The translations under genes and the position numbers were made by a program. From positions 1 through 46,359 of the forward strand of contig CACALX010000009.1 in the NCBI GenBank assembly GCA_902533445.1: a stretch of DNA of 46,359 bases, written 5' to 3'. Shown one piece after another: positions 10,091-20,083 of the stretch (within the stretch, counting starts at the first letter, position 1; the number at the start of each line of letters is the position of its first letter). Under the pieces are notes generated by a model that was given only the letters and a program-made list of their open reading frames with translations, had not been told where the DNA came from and did no database searches. The DNA comes from an uncultured Pelagibacteraceae bacterium. GTDB lineage: Bacteria > Pseudomonadota > Alphaproteobacteria > Pelagibacterales > Pelagibacteraceae.

Positions 10091-10815
10091 AAAACTCAAT
10101 AGAAGTCATAAATCTATCAAAATCATATAAGACTAAAAAAGCAGTTAATAATATAAGTTTTAAAATTGATGAAAATGAAATAGTAGGACTGTTGGGTCCA
10201 AATGGGTGTGGAAAAACAACGACCATTGGAATGATACTAGGATTATTAAAGCCCACAAGTGGCCAAGTCTTAATCAATGGTAAAAATATTGAAAATAATA
10301 AAATTTCAATTCTACACAAAATGAATTTTATTTCTCCATACATTGAATTACCTAAAAAATTAACTGTAAAGCAAAATTTAATTGTGTATGGGAAGCTCTA
10401 TAATATTAAAAATTTGAATGAGAGAATTAATTTTCTTTCAGAAAAATTAAGATTAGGAGATCTTTTAGATAAAATTACAGGAGAACTATCATCAGGACAA
10501 AAAAATAGGGTCAGTCTGGCAAAAGCATTGATTAATGATCCAACCGTGCTCTTATTAGATGAACCAACTGCTGCTCTAGATCCAGAAACAGCAGATTTTA
10601 TTAGAACCTTTTTAGAAAAGCTTAAAGAAGAAAAAAAAATATCTATTTTGTTGGCATCTCACAACATGGATGAAGTAAAAAGATTATGTAATTCAGTTAT
10701 GATGATGAAAGATGGTAATATCGTAGACGGTGGTACTTCAGAAGATTTAATAAAAAAATATGGGCAAAAAAATCTAGAAGAAGTTTTTTTAGAAATTGTT
10801 AGGAAAGATAAATGA
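10087..10815 (+). CDS. ABC-2 type transporter, ATP-binding protein
   Basis: ATPase of a two-gene ABC transporter, paired with the permease that starts 4 bases before its end. The 242-residue protein has Walker A GPNGCGKT (about 37-44), signature LSSGQ (about 134-138), Walker B VLLLDEP (about 154-160), a D-loop ALDPE and the switch histidine in LLASHNMDE. It resembles the ABC-2/DrrA/NodI-like subfamily of exporters. The substrate cannot be inferred: neighbouring genes (tRNA modification, tRNA-Arg, pseudouridine synthase) do not suggest one. Overlaps on both sides make sua5, this gene and the permease one operon. Confidence 0.93.
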   Translation: MKNSIEVINLSKSYKTKKAVNNISFKIDENEIVGLLGPNGCGKTTTIGMILGLLKPTSGQVLINGKNIENNKISILHKMNFISPYIELPKKLTVKQNLIVYGKLYNIKNLNERINFLSEKLRLGDLLDKITGELSSGQKNRVSLAKALINDPTVLLLDEPTAALDPETADFIRTFLEKLKEEKKISILLASHNMDEVKRLCNSVMMMKDGNIVDGGTSEDLIKKYGQKNLEEVFLEIVRKDK

Positions 10816-11603
10816 ATATTACAAAAATATACGGATTATTTTTAAGGCATTTTTATTTAATTACTAGGTCGTTCCCTAGAATACTTGATTTAATATATTG
10901 GCCATCTATCCAAATAACTCTTTGGGGTTTCATTTCAAATTTTTTTGCAGCACATAGTTCATACTACAGTGGCGCTGTAGGAGTTATATTGTCTTGTGCA
11001 ATTCTTTATGATTTTCTTTTTAGAACAAGTATAGGTTTTAATATGTTATTTTTAGAAGAAATTTGGAGTAGGAATTTTACTAATTTATTTATAGCTCCAA
11101 TGAAAATTAGTGAAATAATTACTGCACTTGTAATTACCGCTCTAATACGAGCTCTGATCGGATTAATACCAGCAATACTATTAACCTCACCATTATTTGG
11201 AATATCTATATTAAACTTGGGATTGCCGTTAGCTTTTCTTTTTTTAAGCTTGTATATTTTTGGTATCACTTTGGGTCTTTTTGTTTCGGCTGGATTGCTA
11301 AGATTTGGTCCGTCTTTTGAGAATATCGCCTGGTCTACAATGTTTTTATTGGCACCTTTTGGTTGTATCTATTATCCAGTTGAAATTTTACCTGAAATAT
11401 TTCAATCAATAGCATTCGCATTGCCTTTGGTTTATATATTTGAAGAAACTAGAAACATCTTAGTTAATGGAAGTGTTAGCTATGAAAATATTTATATCGC
11501 ACTTTCACTAAATGCATTTTATTTAACAGCTGCTATAGTAACTTTTTATTTTTCGTTTGATAAAGCTAGAGAAAAAGGGACATTAATTAATATTGGAGAG
11601 TAA
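10812..11603 (+). CDS. ABC-2 type transporter, permease protein
   Basis: Inner-membrane permease partner of the preceding ATPase. The 263-residue protein is strongly hydrophobic, with about six predicted membrane segments (for example near residues 25-45, 52-75, 95-120, 130-160, 168-190 and 228-250) and the ABC-2 pattern of a cytoplasmic loop rich in charged residues (EEIWSRNFTNLFIAPMK) after the second segment. It looks like the NodJ/DrrB-like export family. Its stop codon lies one base before the end of a tRNA-Arg gene on the opposite strand, leaving no space for its own terminator. The transported compound is unknown. Confidence 0.88.
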   Translation: MNITKIYGLFLRHFYLITRSFPRILDLIYWPSIQITLWGFISNFFAAHSSYYSGAVGVILSCAILYDFLFRTSIGFNMLFLEEIWSRNFTNLFIAPMKISEIITALVITALIRALIGLIPAILLTSPLFGISILNLGLPLAFLFLSLYIFGITLGLFVSAGLLRFGPSFENIAWSTMFLLAPFGCIYYPVEILPEIFQSIAFALPLVYIFEETRNILVNGSVSYENIYIALSLNAFYLTAAIVTFYFSFDKAREKGTLINIGE

Positions 11604-11604
11604 A

Positions 11605-11681
11605 TGGTGCGCCTGCAAGGAGTCGAACCCTGAACCTCCAGAGCCGAAATCTGGCGCTCTATCCAGTTGAGCTACAAGCGC
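11605..11681 (-). tRNA. tRNA-Arg (anticodon UCG)
   Basis: A complete 77-nt cloverleaf can be folded on the minus strand. The acceptor stem is GCGCTTG with CAGGCGC; the D-arm stem is GCTC/GAGC; the anticodon stem is CCAGA/TCTGG around loop TTTCGGC, which places TCG at positions 34-36; the T-arm contains TTCGACT. The 3' CCA is encoded at 11607-11605. The gene is squeezed between two plus-strand genes, 1 base from the permease stop and 23 bases from the next start. Confidence 0.95.
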
Positions 11682-11694
11682 ATATAGTATTAAT

Positions 11695-11700
11695 ATTATA
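11695..11700 (-). promoter_or_regulatory. Candidate -10 element for tRNA-Arg
   Basis: On the minus strand a TATAAT lies 13 bases upstream of the tRNA-Arg 5' end, inside the 23-base gap to rluD. Any -35 would lie within the start of the divergent rluD coding region, and none is convincing. Confidence 0.3.
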
Positions 11701-11704
11701 TTTT

Positions 11705-12685
11705 ATGGAAAAAAGCATTAATTTTATAGTTAAAGAAGAAGAAAAGAATTTAAGAGTTGATGTATTGATTAACAAAAGAGACGAAATTATTAGTAGGACC
11801 AGAGTAAAAAACTTAATTTTAAAAGAAAAATTAAAACTAAATAATGAAATAATTAAAAGCCCATCGAAAAAAGTTTCGATTGGCGATGTAGTAAATCTTA
11901 TAATTCCAGAACCAGAGATTGCATCTCTAAATCCTTATGATTTTAAATTAAATATTGTTTATGAAGATTCTGATTTATTAGTAATTAATAAACCTTCAAA
12001 AATTATAATGCATCCTGGAGCAGGCAACTATGACAAAACAATTGTAAATGCATTAATACATTATAATAAACAGTCTTTATCAACTATTGGGGATGAATTA
12101 AGACCTGGAATTGTTCATAGAATTGATAAAAATACCTCAGGTTTAGTTGTGATAGCAAAAAATAATGAGACCCATGAAAATTTATCAAAACAATTCAGTA
12201 ACCATACAATTATTAGAGAATACCAACTTTTAATATGGGGAAAGCTTAGACCATCTTTTGGTAGGATAGAAACATTTATCACACGTAGTTCAAAAAACAG
12301 ACAACTTATGGAAGTTAGTAGTTCAAAAGGTAAGAAAGCTATAACAAATTATAAAACAATTGAAATTTTTGAAAATAAAAAAATACCAACATTAAGTTTA
12401 GTAGAATGCAAATTAGAAACTGGTAGAACCCATCAAATCAGAGTACACATGAACTATAAGGGTAATAGTTTAGTTGGTGATGATAAATATAAAAAAAAAT
12501 ATAAAAAATTAAAAAATGTCGATTTTGAAGTTCAAAATTCAATTACAAATTTAGACAGACAATTTCTACATGCAAAGACTTTGGGCTTTGTTCATCCTAG
12601 AACTCAGAAAAAGATGATTTTTACCTCAATTTTGCCCCAAGAACTAAATAATATTTTAAAAATGCTTAGAAACACTGAAGAATAA
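11705..12685 (+). CDS. rluD: RluD-family 23S rRNA pseudouridine synthase
   Basis: Pseudouridine synthase of the RluA/RluD group, which probably modifies helix 69 of 23S rRNA. The protein has 326 residues. An N-terminal S4-like RNA-binding region (about residues 16-70, RVDVLINKRDEIISRTRVKNLI) precedes the catalytic domain. The catalytic motif HRIDKNTSG puts the nucleophile aspartate at about residue 141. Later segments ETGRTHQIRVHM and the closing FLHAKTLGFVHP are diagnostic for this family. The S4 domain and length favour RluD over RluA, which lacks S4. The gene lies just upstream of rpoH with a 41-base gap. Confidence 0.9.
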   Translation: MEKSINFIVKEEEKNLRVDVLINKRDEIISRTRVKNLILKEKLKLNNEIIKSPSKKVSIGDVVNLIIPEPEIASLNPYDFKLNIVYEDSDLLVINKPSKIIMHPGAGNYDKTIVNALIHYNKQSLSTIGDELRPGIVHRIDKNTSGLVVIAKNNETHENLSKQFSNHTIIREYQLLIWGKLRPSFGRIETFITRSSKNRQLMEVSSSKGKKAITNYKTIEIFENKKIPTLSLVECKLETGRTHQIRVHMNYKGNSLVGDDKYKKKYKKLKNVDFEVQNSITNLDRQFLHAKTLGFVHPRTQKKMIFTSILPQELNNILKMLRNTEE

Positions 12686-12701
12686 ATTATTGAAAATTAG
12701 A

Positions 12702-12707
12702 TATAAT
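12702..12707 (+). promoter_or_regulatory. Candidate -10 element of rpoH
   Basis: A TATAAT on the plus strand lies 19 bases before the rpoH start in the 41-base gap after rluD. No matching -35 hexamer is evident, and transcription may also continue from rluD. Confidence 0.3.
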
Positions 12708-12726
12708 TAACTAAATAAACTCTGCT

Positions 12727-13620
12727 ATGAGCACAACTATGAGCAAAAATCTTCCTACTCTATCCAATGAGGGCGGCCTTTCTGCATACTTAGAGCAGAT
12801 AAAAAAATTTCCAATGTTGGCTGCTGAAGAAGAATATATGTTGGCAAAAAATTGGAAAACAACTGGAAACATTAAAGCTGCAGAAAAACTAGTAACTAGT
12901 CACTTAAGATTAGTTGCAAAAATTGCGATGGGATACAAAGGTTATGGTCTGCCAATTAACGAAATGATTTCAGAAGGAAATGTTGGTCTGATGCAAGCTG
13001 TTAAAAAATTTGAACCAGAAAAAGGATTTAGATTGGCAACTTATGCTATGTGGTGGATTAAAGCATCCATTCAAGAATATATTTTAAGATCTTGGAGTCT
13101 TGTAAAAATTGGAACAACAACTGCTCAAAAAAAATTATTTTTCAATTTAAAAAAAATTAAAAACCAAATATCTCCTGAAACTGAAGGTGATTTAAGGGAT
13201 GAACACGTTAACCATATTGCTAATAAACTTGATGTAAGTAAAGAAGAAGTTGTTTCAATGAACCGAAGACTTTCTGGAAAAGAGTTTTCATTGAATGCTC
13301 AAGTTGGAGAGGATGGTGATGAGTGGCAAGACTGGTTAGTGGATAAAGAGCTTGATCATGATTTAAAATTTGCTCAACACGAAGAGATGGAGCAAAGAAA
13401 AGATTTGTTAAAAAATTCTATTTCAGTGCTTAATGATAGAGAAAGAGAGATATTGTATTCAAGAAGACTAAATGATAATCCAACAACCTTGGAAGATTTA
13501 AGTAAAAAATATAAGATCAGCAGAGAAAGAGTTAGACAAATAGAAAATAAAGCATTTGAAAAACTTCAAAAACAAATGCTTCTTCTTGCTAAATCTAAAA
13601 ATTTATTACCAGCAAATTAA
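12727..13620 (+). CDS. rpoH: RNA polymerase sigma-32 factor (heat shock)
   Basis: Alternative sigma factor of the sigma-70 family that directs the heat-shock regulon. The 297-residue protein has region 2 ([39 protein letters not shown]) and region 4 ending in the helix-turn-helix [15 protein letters not shown]. The RpoH box, here [11 protein letters not shown], lies at about residues 136-146 and separates RpoH from RpoD, RpoS and other paralogues. The Met at residue 5 is an alternative start. Its stop overlaps that of convergent purA by TTAA, so neither gene has room for its own terminator in between. Confidence 0.95.
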   Translation: MSTTMSKNLPTLSNEGGLSAYLEQIKKFPMLAAEEEYMLAKNWKTTGNIKAAEKLVTSHLRLVAKIAMGYKGYGLPINEMISEGNVGLMQAVKKFEPEKGFRLATYAMWWIKASIQEYILRSWSLVKIGTTTAQKKLFFNLKKIKNQISPETEGDLRDEHVNHIANKLDVSKEEVVSMNRRLSGKEFSLNAQVGEDGDEWQDWLVDKELDHDLKFAQHEEMEQRKDLLKNSISVLNDREREILYSRRLNDNPTTLEDLSKKYKISRERVRQIENKAFEKLQKQMLLLAKSKNLLPAN

Positions 13621-14909
13621 GCCTGAAAAGGATTTTCAATTAAAATAGTATCATCTCTTTCAGGACTAGTCGAAACACTAGATATTTTTGCACCAATAAA
13701 ATCTTCTACTGCAAAAATATATTTTTTTGCATTATCAGGTAAAGAGTCTATATTTTTAATTCCACTGGTAGATACTTTCCAGCCTGGAAAAGATTTGTAA
13801 ATTGGTTTTACTTTAATTTGATCTTCTACAGCAGCAGGTAAATAATCTAATTTTTCTCCATCAAGCTCATAAGCAACACACATCTTAATTTCATCTAATT
13901 CATCAAGAACATCTAATTTTGTTAAAGCTATACCATCTATACCTGAAACTTTGATTGTTTGTCTTACTAGAACACCATCAAACCATCCACATCTCCTTTT
14001 TCTACTTGTAACAGTTCCAAATTCTTTTCCACGTGTCCCCAAAAGTTCACCTACTCCATCAGTTAGTTCTGTTGGAAAAGGTCCTTCCCCTACTCTTGTT
14101 GTATAAGCTTTTGTAATTCCTAAAACATAGTTTATTGAATTAGGACCACAGCCTGTTCCAGTAGCTGCACTAGAAGCAACTGTATTAGATGAAGTTACAA
14201 AAGGATAAGTTCCATGATCTACATCAAGCAAAATACCTTGTGCACCCTCAAATAAAATTTTTTTTTTTTGCTTTTTAAATTGATCAATTTTAAGCCATAC
14301 AGGCTGTGAAAATTTTAATATTTTAGGAGCAATTTTGAGTAAATCAGATTTAAGTTGATCTTTTTCAAAAATTTTTTTTCCAAGTCCTTTTCTGATTGCA
14401 TTATGATGTATCAATACAGAATCTAATCTTTGATCTAAATTTTTGTCTGATCTTAAATCCATAACCCTTATTGACCTTCTTCCTACTTTATCCTCATAAG
14501 CAGGTCCAATTCCTCTTCTGGTAGTTCCTATTTTACTTTTTCCTGCTGTATCCTCTCTAATTTCATCCATTTCTCTATGGAAAGGCAAAATCAGATTTGC
14601 AGATTCTGATATTATGAAGTTATCTACATCTACTTCTACACCTTTAGATTTTATCTCTTCAATTTCTTCCAATAAGGCCCAAGGATCTACAACAACACCA
14701 TTACCAATTATTGATATTTTACCTTTTCTAACAATGCCAGATGGAAGTAATCTTAGCTTATAAGTAACGCCATCAATAACAAGAGTGTGGCCCGCATTGT
14801 GGCCACCTTGAAATCTAATGACTACATCTGCTTGTTCAGATAACCAATCAACAATCTTACCTTTTCCTTCATCACCCCATTGAGATCCAACAACAACTAT
14901 GTTTTTCAT
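13617..14909 (-). CDS. purA: Adenylosuccinate synthetase
   Basis: GTP-dependent enzyme joining IMP and aspartate, the first committed step to AMP. The 430-residue protein starts with the P-loop-like [16 protein letters not shown] and contains [10 protein letters not shown], the signature [22 protein letters not shown], the GTP-binding TKLDVLD and switch-like [12 protein letters not shown]. All lengths and motifs are normal. Its ATG shares its first base with the last base of the thiD stop codon, and it is the last gene of a chain transcribed leftward from 29530. Confidence 0.97.
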   Translation of the reverse strand: MKNIVVVGSQWGDEGKGKIVDWLSEQADVVIRFQGGHNAGHTLVIDGVTYKLRLLPSGIVRKGKISIIGNGVVVDPWALLEEIEEIKSKGVEVDVDNFIISESANLILPFHREMDEIREDTAGKSKIGTTRRGIGPAYEDKVGRRSIRVMDLRSDKNLDQRLDSVLIHHNAIRKGLGKKIFEKDQLKSDLLKIAPKILKFSQPVWLKIDQFKKQKKKILFEGAQGILLDVDHGTYPFVTSSNTVASSAATGTGCGPNSINYVLGITKAYTTRVGEGPFPTELTDGVGELLGTRGKEFGTVTSRKRRCGWFDGVLVRQTIKVSGIDGIALTKLDVLDELDEIKMCVAYELDGEKLDYLPAAVEDQIKVKPIYKSFPGWKVSTSGIKNIDSLPDNAKKYIFAVEDFIGAKISSVSTSPERDDTILIENPFQA

Positions 14910-15721
14910 TAATTAAATTTTTTATTTACTTTTATAGAAGTGAGATGGTTAATGGGACCATGACCTCTTCCATAATTTGGGTTTGTTTTAATAGCTGAAT
15001 TTACATACTTAATTCCAAGCTCACAAGATTTCTTTGCTGGTTTTCCACACGATACAAATGTAGTGACTGCACTTGATAAGGTACAACCTGTACCATGAGT
15101 ATTATTTGTTTTGTAACGCGTACTATTAAAAATCTTAATATCTTTTTTATTAACAAAAACATCCTTAACTATTTTATTTTTTGAATGTCCACCTTTAATA
15201 AGTACATTTTTAGCTCCAAATTCCATAAGCTTATTTGCAGCATAAATCATATCTTCAACAGATATGATTTTTGTTTCAGTCAAAATTTCAGCTTCAGGAA
15301 TATTAGGAGTAACTAGTGAAACTTTTTTTATTAATTCCGATTTTAATAACTTAATTGCTTTATTATCTATTAATTTGGCACCACCTTTTGCAACCATGAC
15401 GGGGTCTAAAATAATACTTTTAACTTTAATTATATTTAAAGCTTTAATTACCATCTTGATAACATTAGATGAGTGTAACATTCCTATTTTGATTGCATCA
15501 GGCTTAATATCTTTGGAAGTAAAAACAATTTGATTGAAAATTTCTTTCGGATTTATACCTACTATTGATTTTACACCAGTAGTATTTTGAATTGTAACCG
15601 CAGTTATAGCTGTCATCGCATAAGAACCTAGAGCTGTAACAGTCTTAATATCAGCTTGTATACCAGCTCCACCAGATGAATCCGAACCCGCAATAATTAA
15701 AATTTTCGAATTTGGTTTCAA
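14909..15721 (-). CDS. thiD: Hydroxymethylpyrimidine/phosphomethylpyrimidine kinase
   Basis: Phosphorylates 4-amino-5-hydroxymethyl-2-methylpyrimidine (HMP) twice to HMP diphosphate, the pyrimidine half of thiamine. The 270-residue protein starts with a ribokinase-like [23 protein letters not shown], in which [13 protein letters not shown] is the ThiD signature, and has the late anion-hole motif [14 protein letters not shown]. It lies between glmM and purA in a tight minus-strand chain. Cultured SAR11 strains are reported to lack thiC and to need an external HMP-type pyrimidine, so ThiD would be a salvage enzyme. thiC itself cannot be checked from this window. Confidence 0.94.
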   Translation of the reverse strand: MKPNSKILIIAGSDSSGGAGIQADIKTVTALGSYAMTAITAVTIQNTTGVKSIVGINPKEIFNQIVFTSKDIKPDAIKIGMLHSSNVIKMVIKALNIIKVKSIILDPVMVAKGGAKLIDNKAIKLLKSELIKKVSLVTPNIPEAEILTETKIISVEDMIYAANKLMEFGAKNVLIKGGHSKNKIVKDVFVNKKDIKIFNSTRYKTNNTHGTGCTLSSAVTTFVSCGKPAKKSCELGIKYVNSAIKTNPNYGRGHGPINHLTSIKVNKKFN

Positions 15722-15722
15722 T

Positions 15723-17054
15723 TTATTTTATTTTTTTGGTTATCATGTTTACACATCTGGATAAAAGTATTTGATTATCACTTTCTGCCATCACTCTAAT
15801 TTTAGTTTCTGTTCCTGATTTTCTAACTAAAATTCTTCCTTGACCATTAATTAATTTTTCTGCGAGTTTTATAACTTTTTTTATCTCAGGTTTGTTAATA
15901 ATATTTTTATCTTTAACAGTTATATTTTCTAATAATTGAGGGGTTTTTTTAAAACTCTGAAAAAATTCACTCGTTTTTTTACCTTTTCTCAGAGCAAAAA
16001 GAACTTCTAAAGCTACAAGCAACCCGTCTCCAGTTGTTGCAAATTTACCTAAAATAATATGTCCTGATTGTTCACCACCTAAATTAAATTTATATTTTTG
16101 CATTTTTTCTTTAACATATCTATCACCTACATTAGCTCTTAAAAATTTTATTCTGTTGAATTTTAAATATTTTTCTAATCCATAATTCGACATTAGTGTT
16201 CCAACAACACCACCTTTTAGCATTTTTTTATTTTTCCATCTTGTTGCTAAAGCAGCTATTATTTGATCACCATCTACAATGTTACCTTTTTCATCACACA
16301 TTATAATTCTGTCAGCGTCTCCATCTAAAGAAATGCCAATATGAGCTTTATATTTTTTTACAGCTGTTCTAATTTTTCTTGGAAAAGTTGATCCACAATC
16401 TTTATTAATATTCAAACCATTTGGGTTTACACCTATTGCTATAACTTTAGCACCTAATGATTTTAATAATTCAGGCCCTGCTTTATAACCAGCACCATTG
16501 GCACAATCTATAACAATCCTTAATCCTCTTAAATTGAACTCTTTTGTGAAATTTTTTTTCAATATTTTAATATATTGTTTAGTTCCTGTTTCTAATCTTT
16601 TAACTCTTCCTAACTTTTCAGGACTGGAAAGGTTATTTGATATTTTTTTATCTATAAGAGCTTCAATTTTTTTTTCAATTTTATCTGATAATTTCATTCC
16701 ATCAGGACCAAATAATTTTAATCCATTGTCGTAATGCGGATTATGAGAAGCTGTAATCATAATACCCATGTTGGCCTTCATTTCTTTTGTAAGCATGGCT
16801 AATCCATTGGTTGGTAAAGGGCCCAAAGTGTAAACATGCATGCCAGCAGAAGCTAAACCAGAAACAAGAGCAGGTTCGAGTGTATATCCTGATAATCTTG
16901 TATCTTTTGCTATTATTGCTGTTTGTTTTTTTTTCTTTTGGGATTTAAAATATGTACCACTAGCTAGTCCAAACTTAAAAAACATATCTCCATTAATATT
17001 TTTGCTATTAATAGCTCCTCTTATTCCATCTGTTCCAAAATATTTTTTTGCCAT
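15723..17054 (-). CDS. glmM: Phosphoglucosamine mutase
   Basis: Interconverts glucosamine 6-phosphate and glucosamine 1-phosphate on the way to UDP-GlcNAc for peptidoglycan and lipid A. The 443-residue protein starts KKYFGTDGIRG. The phosphoserine loop TASHNP carries the catalytic Ser at about 103, the metal-binding loop DGDADR lies near residue 245, the sugar-binding GEQSGH follows, and the C-terminal phosphate-binding RKSGTETKIRVMAE closes the protein. It follows folP with a one-base overlap. The ftsH-folP-glmM order is the usual proteobacterial arrangement. Confidence 0.96.
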   Translation of the reverse strand: MAKKYFGTDGIRGAINSKNINGDMFFKFGLASGTYFKSQKKKKQTAIIAKDTRLSGYTLEPALVSGLASAGMHVYTLGPLPTNGLAMLTKEMKANMGIMITASHNPHYDNGLKLFGPDGMKLSDKIEKKIEALIDKKISNNLSSPEKLGRVKRLETGTKQYIKILKKNFTKEFNLRGLRIVIDCANGAGYKAGPELLKSLGAKVIAIGVNPNGLNINKDCGSTFPRKIRTAVKKYKAHIGISLDGDADRIIMCDEKGNIVDGDQIIAALATRWKNKKMLKGGVVGTLMSNYGLEKYLKFNRIKFLRANVGDRYVKEKMQKYKFNLGGEQSGHIILGKFATTGDGLLVALEVLFALRKGKKTSEFFQSFKKTPQLLENITVKDKNIINKPEIKKVIKLAEKLINGQGRILVRKSGTETKIRVMAESDNQILLSRCVNMITKKIK

Positions 17055-18106
17055 TATTTACTTGTTATCTCTTTAAAAACTTTAATTGCTTGCATAACTT
17101 CATTAACATCATGAATTCTTAAAATCTGAACTCCTTGTGTCATCAAATATAATGATGACGATATTGTTCCTCCAATTCTGGTAAAGCTATCATTTTTTTT
17201 TGAAATATCTTTAATAAATTTTTTTCTAGAATTTCCTACAAGTATAGGAAATCCTAATGAATGAAAAATAGAAACATTTCTGATTAAATTCATATTATGT
17301 TTCAGTTTTTTTCCAAACCCGATTCCAGGATCTAAAATTATATTGTTATGTTTAATACCTTTAGATCTTAGAAGTTTTATTTTCTTCTCAAAAAAATCAT
17401 AAATATCCAGTAATTCATTATTATATTTTGGATTTTTTTGCATATTTTCTGGTGTTCCAAGCTTGTGCTGAATGACAAAAGGAACTTTATATTTTTTTAA
17501 TACATTAATTGTTTCTGAGTCAAAACTTAAACCTGAAACATCATTAATTAGTTTTACTCCTAATTTAATTCCATTTTTCATTATTTCAGATTTTCTAGTA
17601 TCTAAAGAAATTGGAATTTTTTTTACAATAGATTTTAAGATTTCATTAATTCTTTTCCACTCATCTTTTTTATTTACTATCTTTGATCCTGGTCTTGTTG
17701 ACTCTCCTCCAACATCTATTAAATCAGCACCATCGTTATATAGTTTAAAAGCATGACTTATTCCTCTTTGTTTTGTATTAAATTTTCCTCCATCAGAAAA
17801 ACTATCTGGTGTAAGATTTAAGACACCTAGTATATTTGGAATCTTTTTAAATTTTAAATTAGAAAAATTTTTTTTTTTAGTTTTAATTTTTTTTAAATCT
17901 AAATTAACTTTTTTCTTTAAATCGTTTGGTAAATATTTTATTTGATTAATGGAAATTTTTTTCTTCGATTTTCTACTTATTATTTCAATATGTTCAAACG
18001 ATATTTCTTTAATTTGATGTAAAGGTATGGTTTTTTTTTTACTAACTAAAATTCTTGACTGATCACCATAATAGAAATTACACGCTCTTGTGTAATATCT
18101 TTGCAT
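17054..18106 (-). CDS. folP: Dihydropteroate synthase with N-terminal extension
   Basis: Condenses p-aminobenzoate with dihydropterin diphosphate in folate synthesis. The TIM-barrel domain begins near residue 90 with ILGVLNLTPDSFSDGGKF and continues with DLIDVGGESTRPGS, LINDVSGLSFD, ILDPGIGFGKKLKHN and a final RIHDVNEVMQAIKVF, all standard DHPS blocks. The protein is 350 residues, about 70 longer than E. coli FolP, because of a basic, lysine-rich N-terminal extension. I believe such extensions occur in other alphaproteobacterial FolP proteins, but I could not check. It sits between ftsH (6-base gap) and glmM (one-base overlap). Confidence 0.93.
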   Translation of the reverse strand: MQRYYTRACNFYYGDQSRILVSKKKTIPLHQIKEISFEHIEIISRKSKKKISINQIKYLPNDLKKKVNLDLKKIKTKKKNFSNLKFKKIPNILGVLNLTPDSFSDGGKFNTKQRGISHAFKLYNDGADLIDVGGESTRPGSKIVNKKDEWKRINEILKSIVKKIPISLDTRKSEIMKNGIKLGVKLINDVSGLSFDSETINVLKKYKVPFVIQHKLGTPENMQKNPKYNNELLDIYDFFEKKIKLLRSKGIKHNNIILDPGIGFGKKLKHNMNLIRNVSIFHSLGFPILVGNSRKKFIKDISKKNDSFTRIGGTISSSLYLMTQGVQILRIHDVNEVMQAIKVFKEITSK

Positions 18107-18112
18107 TATAAA

Positions 18113-20020
18113 TTAATGAACAATTTTTGGTTTTAGACCCATGGCCCCTAAAGCTGAGTCATGATCATCTTTTGAATCTTGATTTTCTAAAATTTTATCT
18201 TTTGGATACAAATTTTTATTGATTATATTCTCAATCTCTTCACCTGTTAAGGTTTCATAAGTAATTAATGCCTTAGCAATTTTATGTAAATCATCTATTT
18301 TCTCAGTTAATATTTTCTTAGCTTGATTATATCCTTCGTCTACAAGTTTTCTAATTTCTTTATCGATTTTTTGAGCAACTTCTTCTGAAACTGATTGAGT
18401 TTGAGTAACCGATCTTCCTAAGAAAACTTCTTCTTGATTTTCTCCATATTCAACTGGACCCATCTCCTCACTCATACCATATTTAGTTACCATTGCTCTT
18501 GCAAGTTGAGTGGCTTGATTAATATCTGAACCACTTCCTCCACCTGCTCCTGTTGAAATGTTGTCTTTTCCAAAAATTAATTCTTCTGCAACTCTTCCCC
18601 CAAAACAGATTGCCAGTCTTGCTTTTAGATATTTGATTGAATATCCATGCTTATCTCTTTCTGGTAGATTCATAACCATTCCAAGCGCTCTTCCTCTTGG
18701 AATAATTGTGGCTTTATGAATTGGATCATAACTAGGCATATTAAATGAGACTAAAGCATGACCACCTTCGTGGTAAGCAGTAAGTTTTTTTTCATCTTCA
18801 GTCATAACCATCGATCTTCTTTCAGCACCCATCATTACTTTATCTTTTGCTTCTTCAAATTCTAATAAAGTTACAATTCTTTTATTCTTTCTAGCCGCTA
18901 ATAAGGCAGCTTCATTGACTAAGTTAGCTAAGTCTGCTCCAGAGAAGCCTGGAGTTCCTCTTGCAATAGTTCTTAAATTAACATCTGGTGCCATCTTAAT
19001 TTTTTTAACATGAACTTTAAGGATTTTTTCTCTTCCAATAATATCTGGATTGGAAACAACTACCTGTCTGTCAAATCTTCCAGGTCTCAATAATGCAGGA
19101 TCAAGTACATCAGGCCTGTTTGTTGCTGCAATTATGATAACTCCCTCATTGGTATCGAAACCATCCATTTCTACTAGTAATTGGTTTAATGTTTGCTCTC
19201 TTTCATCGTTACCACCACCTAAGCCTGCACCTCTACTTCTTCCAACTGCATCAATCTCGTCAATAAATATAATACAAGGAGAATTTTTTTTACCTTGTTC
19301 AAACATATCCCTTACTCTAGATGCACCAACACCTACAAACATTTCAACAAAATCTGAACCTGATATAGTAAAGAAAGGAACCCCTGCTTCACCTGCAATA
19401 GCTCTTGCTAATAAAGTTTTTCCCGTACCCGGTGGTCCTACAAGTAAAGCACCTCTTGGTATCTTTCCACCAAGTCTACTAAATTTTTTAGGATCTTTTA
19501 AAAATTCGACAATTTCTTCTACTTCTTCTTTTGCCTCTTCTACTCCAGCAACATCATTGAATGTTACTTTGCCTTTAAGTTCATTCATCATTTTAGCTTT
19601 TGACTTGCCAAATCCCATCGCTCCACCTTTTCCACCTTGCATCTGCCGCATAAAAAAGACCCACACAGCAATTAATAAAAGCATAGGGAACCAAGAGAGT
19701 AATACACCAAATAATGAAGGCATTTTTTCTTCTAATGGAGCTGCAGAAATGCTCACACCTTTATCTGATAATTTTTCTATTAAATTAGGATCATTTGGGG
19801 CATAAGTAGAAAAGGAGTTTCCATTTGAGTAAACACCTTTGATATTGTTTCCTTGTATCTCTACCTTTAAAATTTCTCCATTCTCAACTGAAGTTAAAAA
19901 ATCTGAAAATATTATTTGATTCCCTCCTCTAATATTTGATTGAGGATTTTTAAACATATTATAGAGACCAATAGTTAAGAAAACTATTATTCCCCACATA
20001 GCGAGATTTTTTAAATTCAT
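18113..20020 (-). CDS. ftsH: ATP-dependent zinc metalloprotease FtsH
   Basis: Membrane-anchored AAA+ protease that degrades misfolded membrane proteins and regulators such as RpoH. The 635-residue protein has membrane segments at about 5-22 and 104-123 flanking a periplasmic domain, Walker A GPPGTGKT at about 195-202, Walker [12 protein letters not shown] near 255, the second region of homology ending RPGRFDRQV, and the zinc site HEGGH near 420. A methionine- and glycine-rich linker ([16 protein letters not shown]) follows the second membrane segment. It lies 63 bases downstream of tilS in the conserved tilS-ftsH order. Confidence 0.98.
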   Translation of the reverse strand: MNLKNLAMWGIIVFLTIGLYNMFKNPQSNIRGGNQIIFSDFLTSVENGEILKVEIQGNNIKGVYSNGNSFSTYAPNDPNLIEKLSDKGVSISAAPLEEKMPSLFGVLLSWFPMLLLIAVWVFFMRQMQGGKGGAMGFGKSKAKMMNELKGKVTFNDVAGVEEAKEEVEEIVEFLKDPKKFSRLGGKIPRGALLVGPPGTGKTLLARAIAGEAGVPFFTISGSDFVEMFVGVGASRVRDMFEQGKKNSPCIIFIDEIDAVGRSRGAGLGGGNDEREQTLNQLLVEMDGFDTNEGVIIIAATNRPDVLDPALLRPGRFDRQVVVSNPDIIGREKILKVHVKKIKMAPDVNLRTIARGTPGFSGADLANLVNEAALLAARKNKRIVTLLEFEEAKDKVMMGAERRSMVMTEDEKKLTAYHEGGHALVSFNMPSYDPIHKATIIPRGRALGMVMNLPERDKHGYSIKYLKARLAICFGGRVAEELIFGKDNISTGAGGGSGSDINQATQLARAMVTKYGMSEEMGPVEYGENQEEVFLGRSVTQTQSVSEEVAQKIDKEIRKLVDEGYNQAKKILTEKIDDLHKIAKALITYETLTGEEIENIINKNLYPKDKILENQDSKDDHDSALGAMGLKPKIVH

Positions 20021-20083
20021 GACAATAAGATAAGAATTATTACAAATTAAACAAGTGACAAAATAACTGCAAATTTCAAGATA

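Noticed and set aside
14890..14930. TPP riboswitch in front of thiD or thiE
   Set aside because: Both genes are internal to overlapping gene chains, so there is no leader long enough to hold one directly upstream.
19050..19805. A 251-codon open frame antisense to ftsH
   Set aside because: It mirrors the conserved AAA domain of ftsH on the other strand, has no recognisable domain and no start signals. It is a coding shadow.
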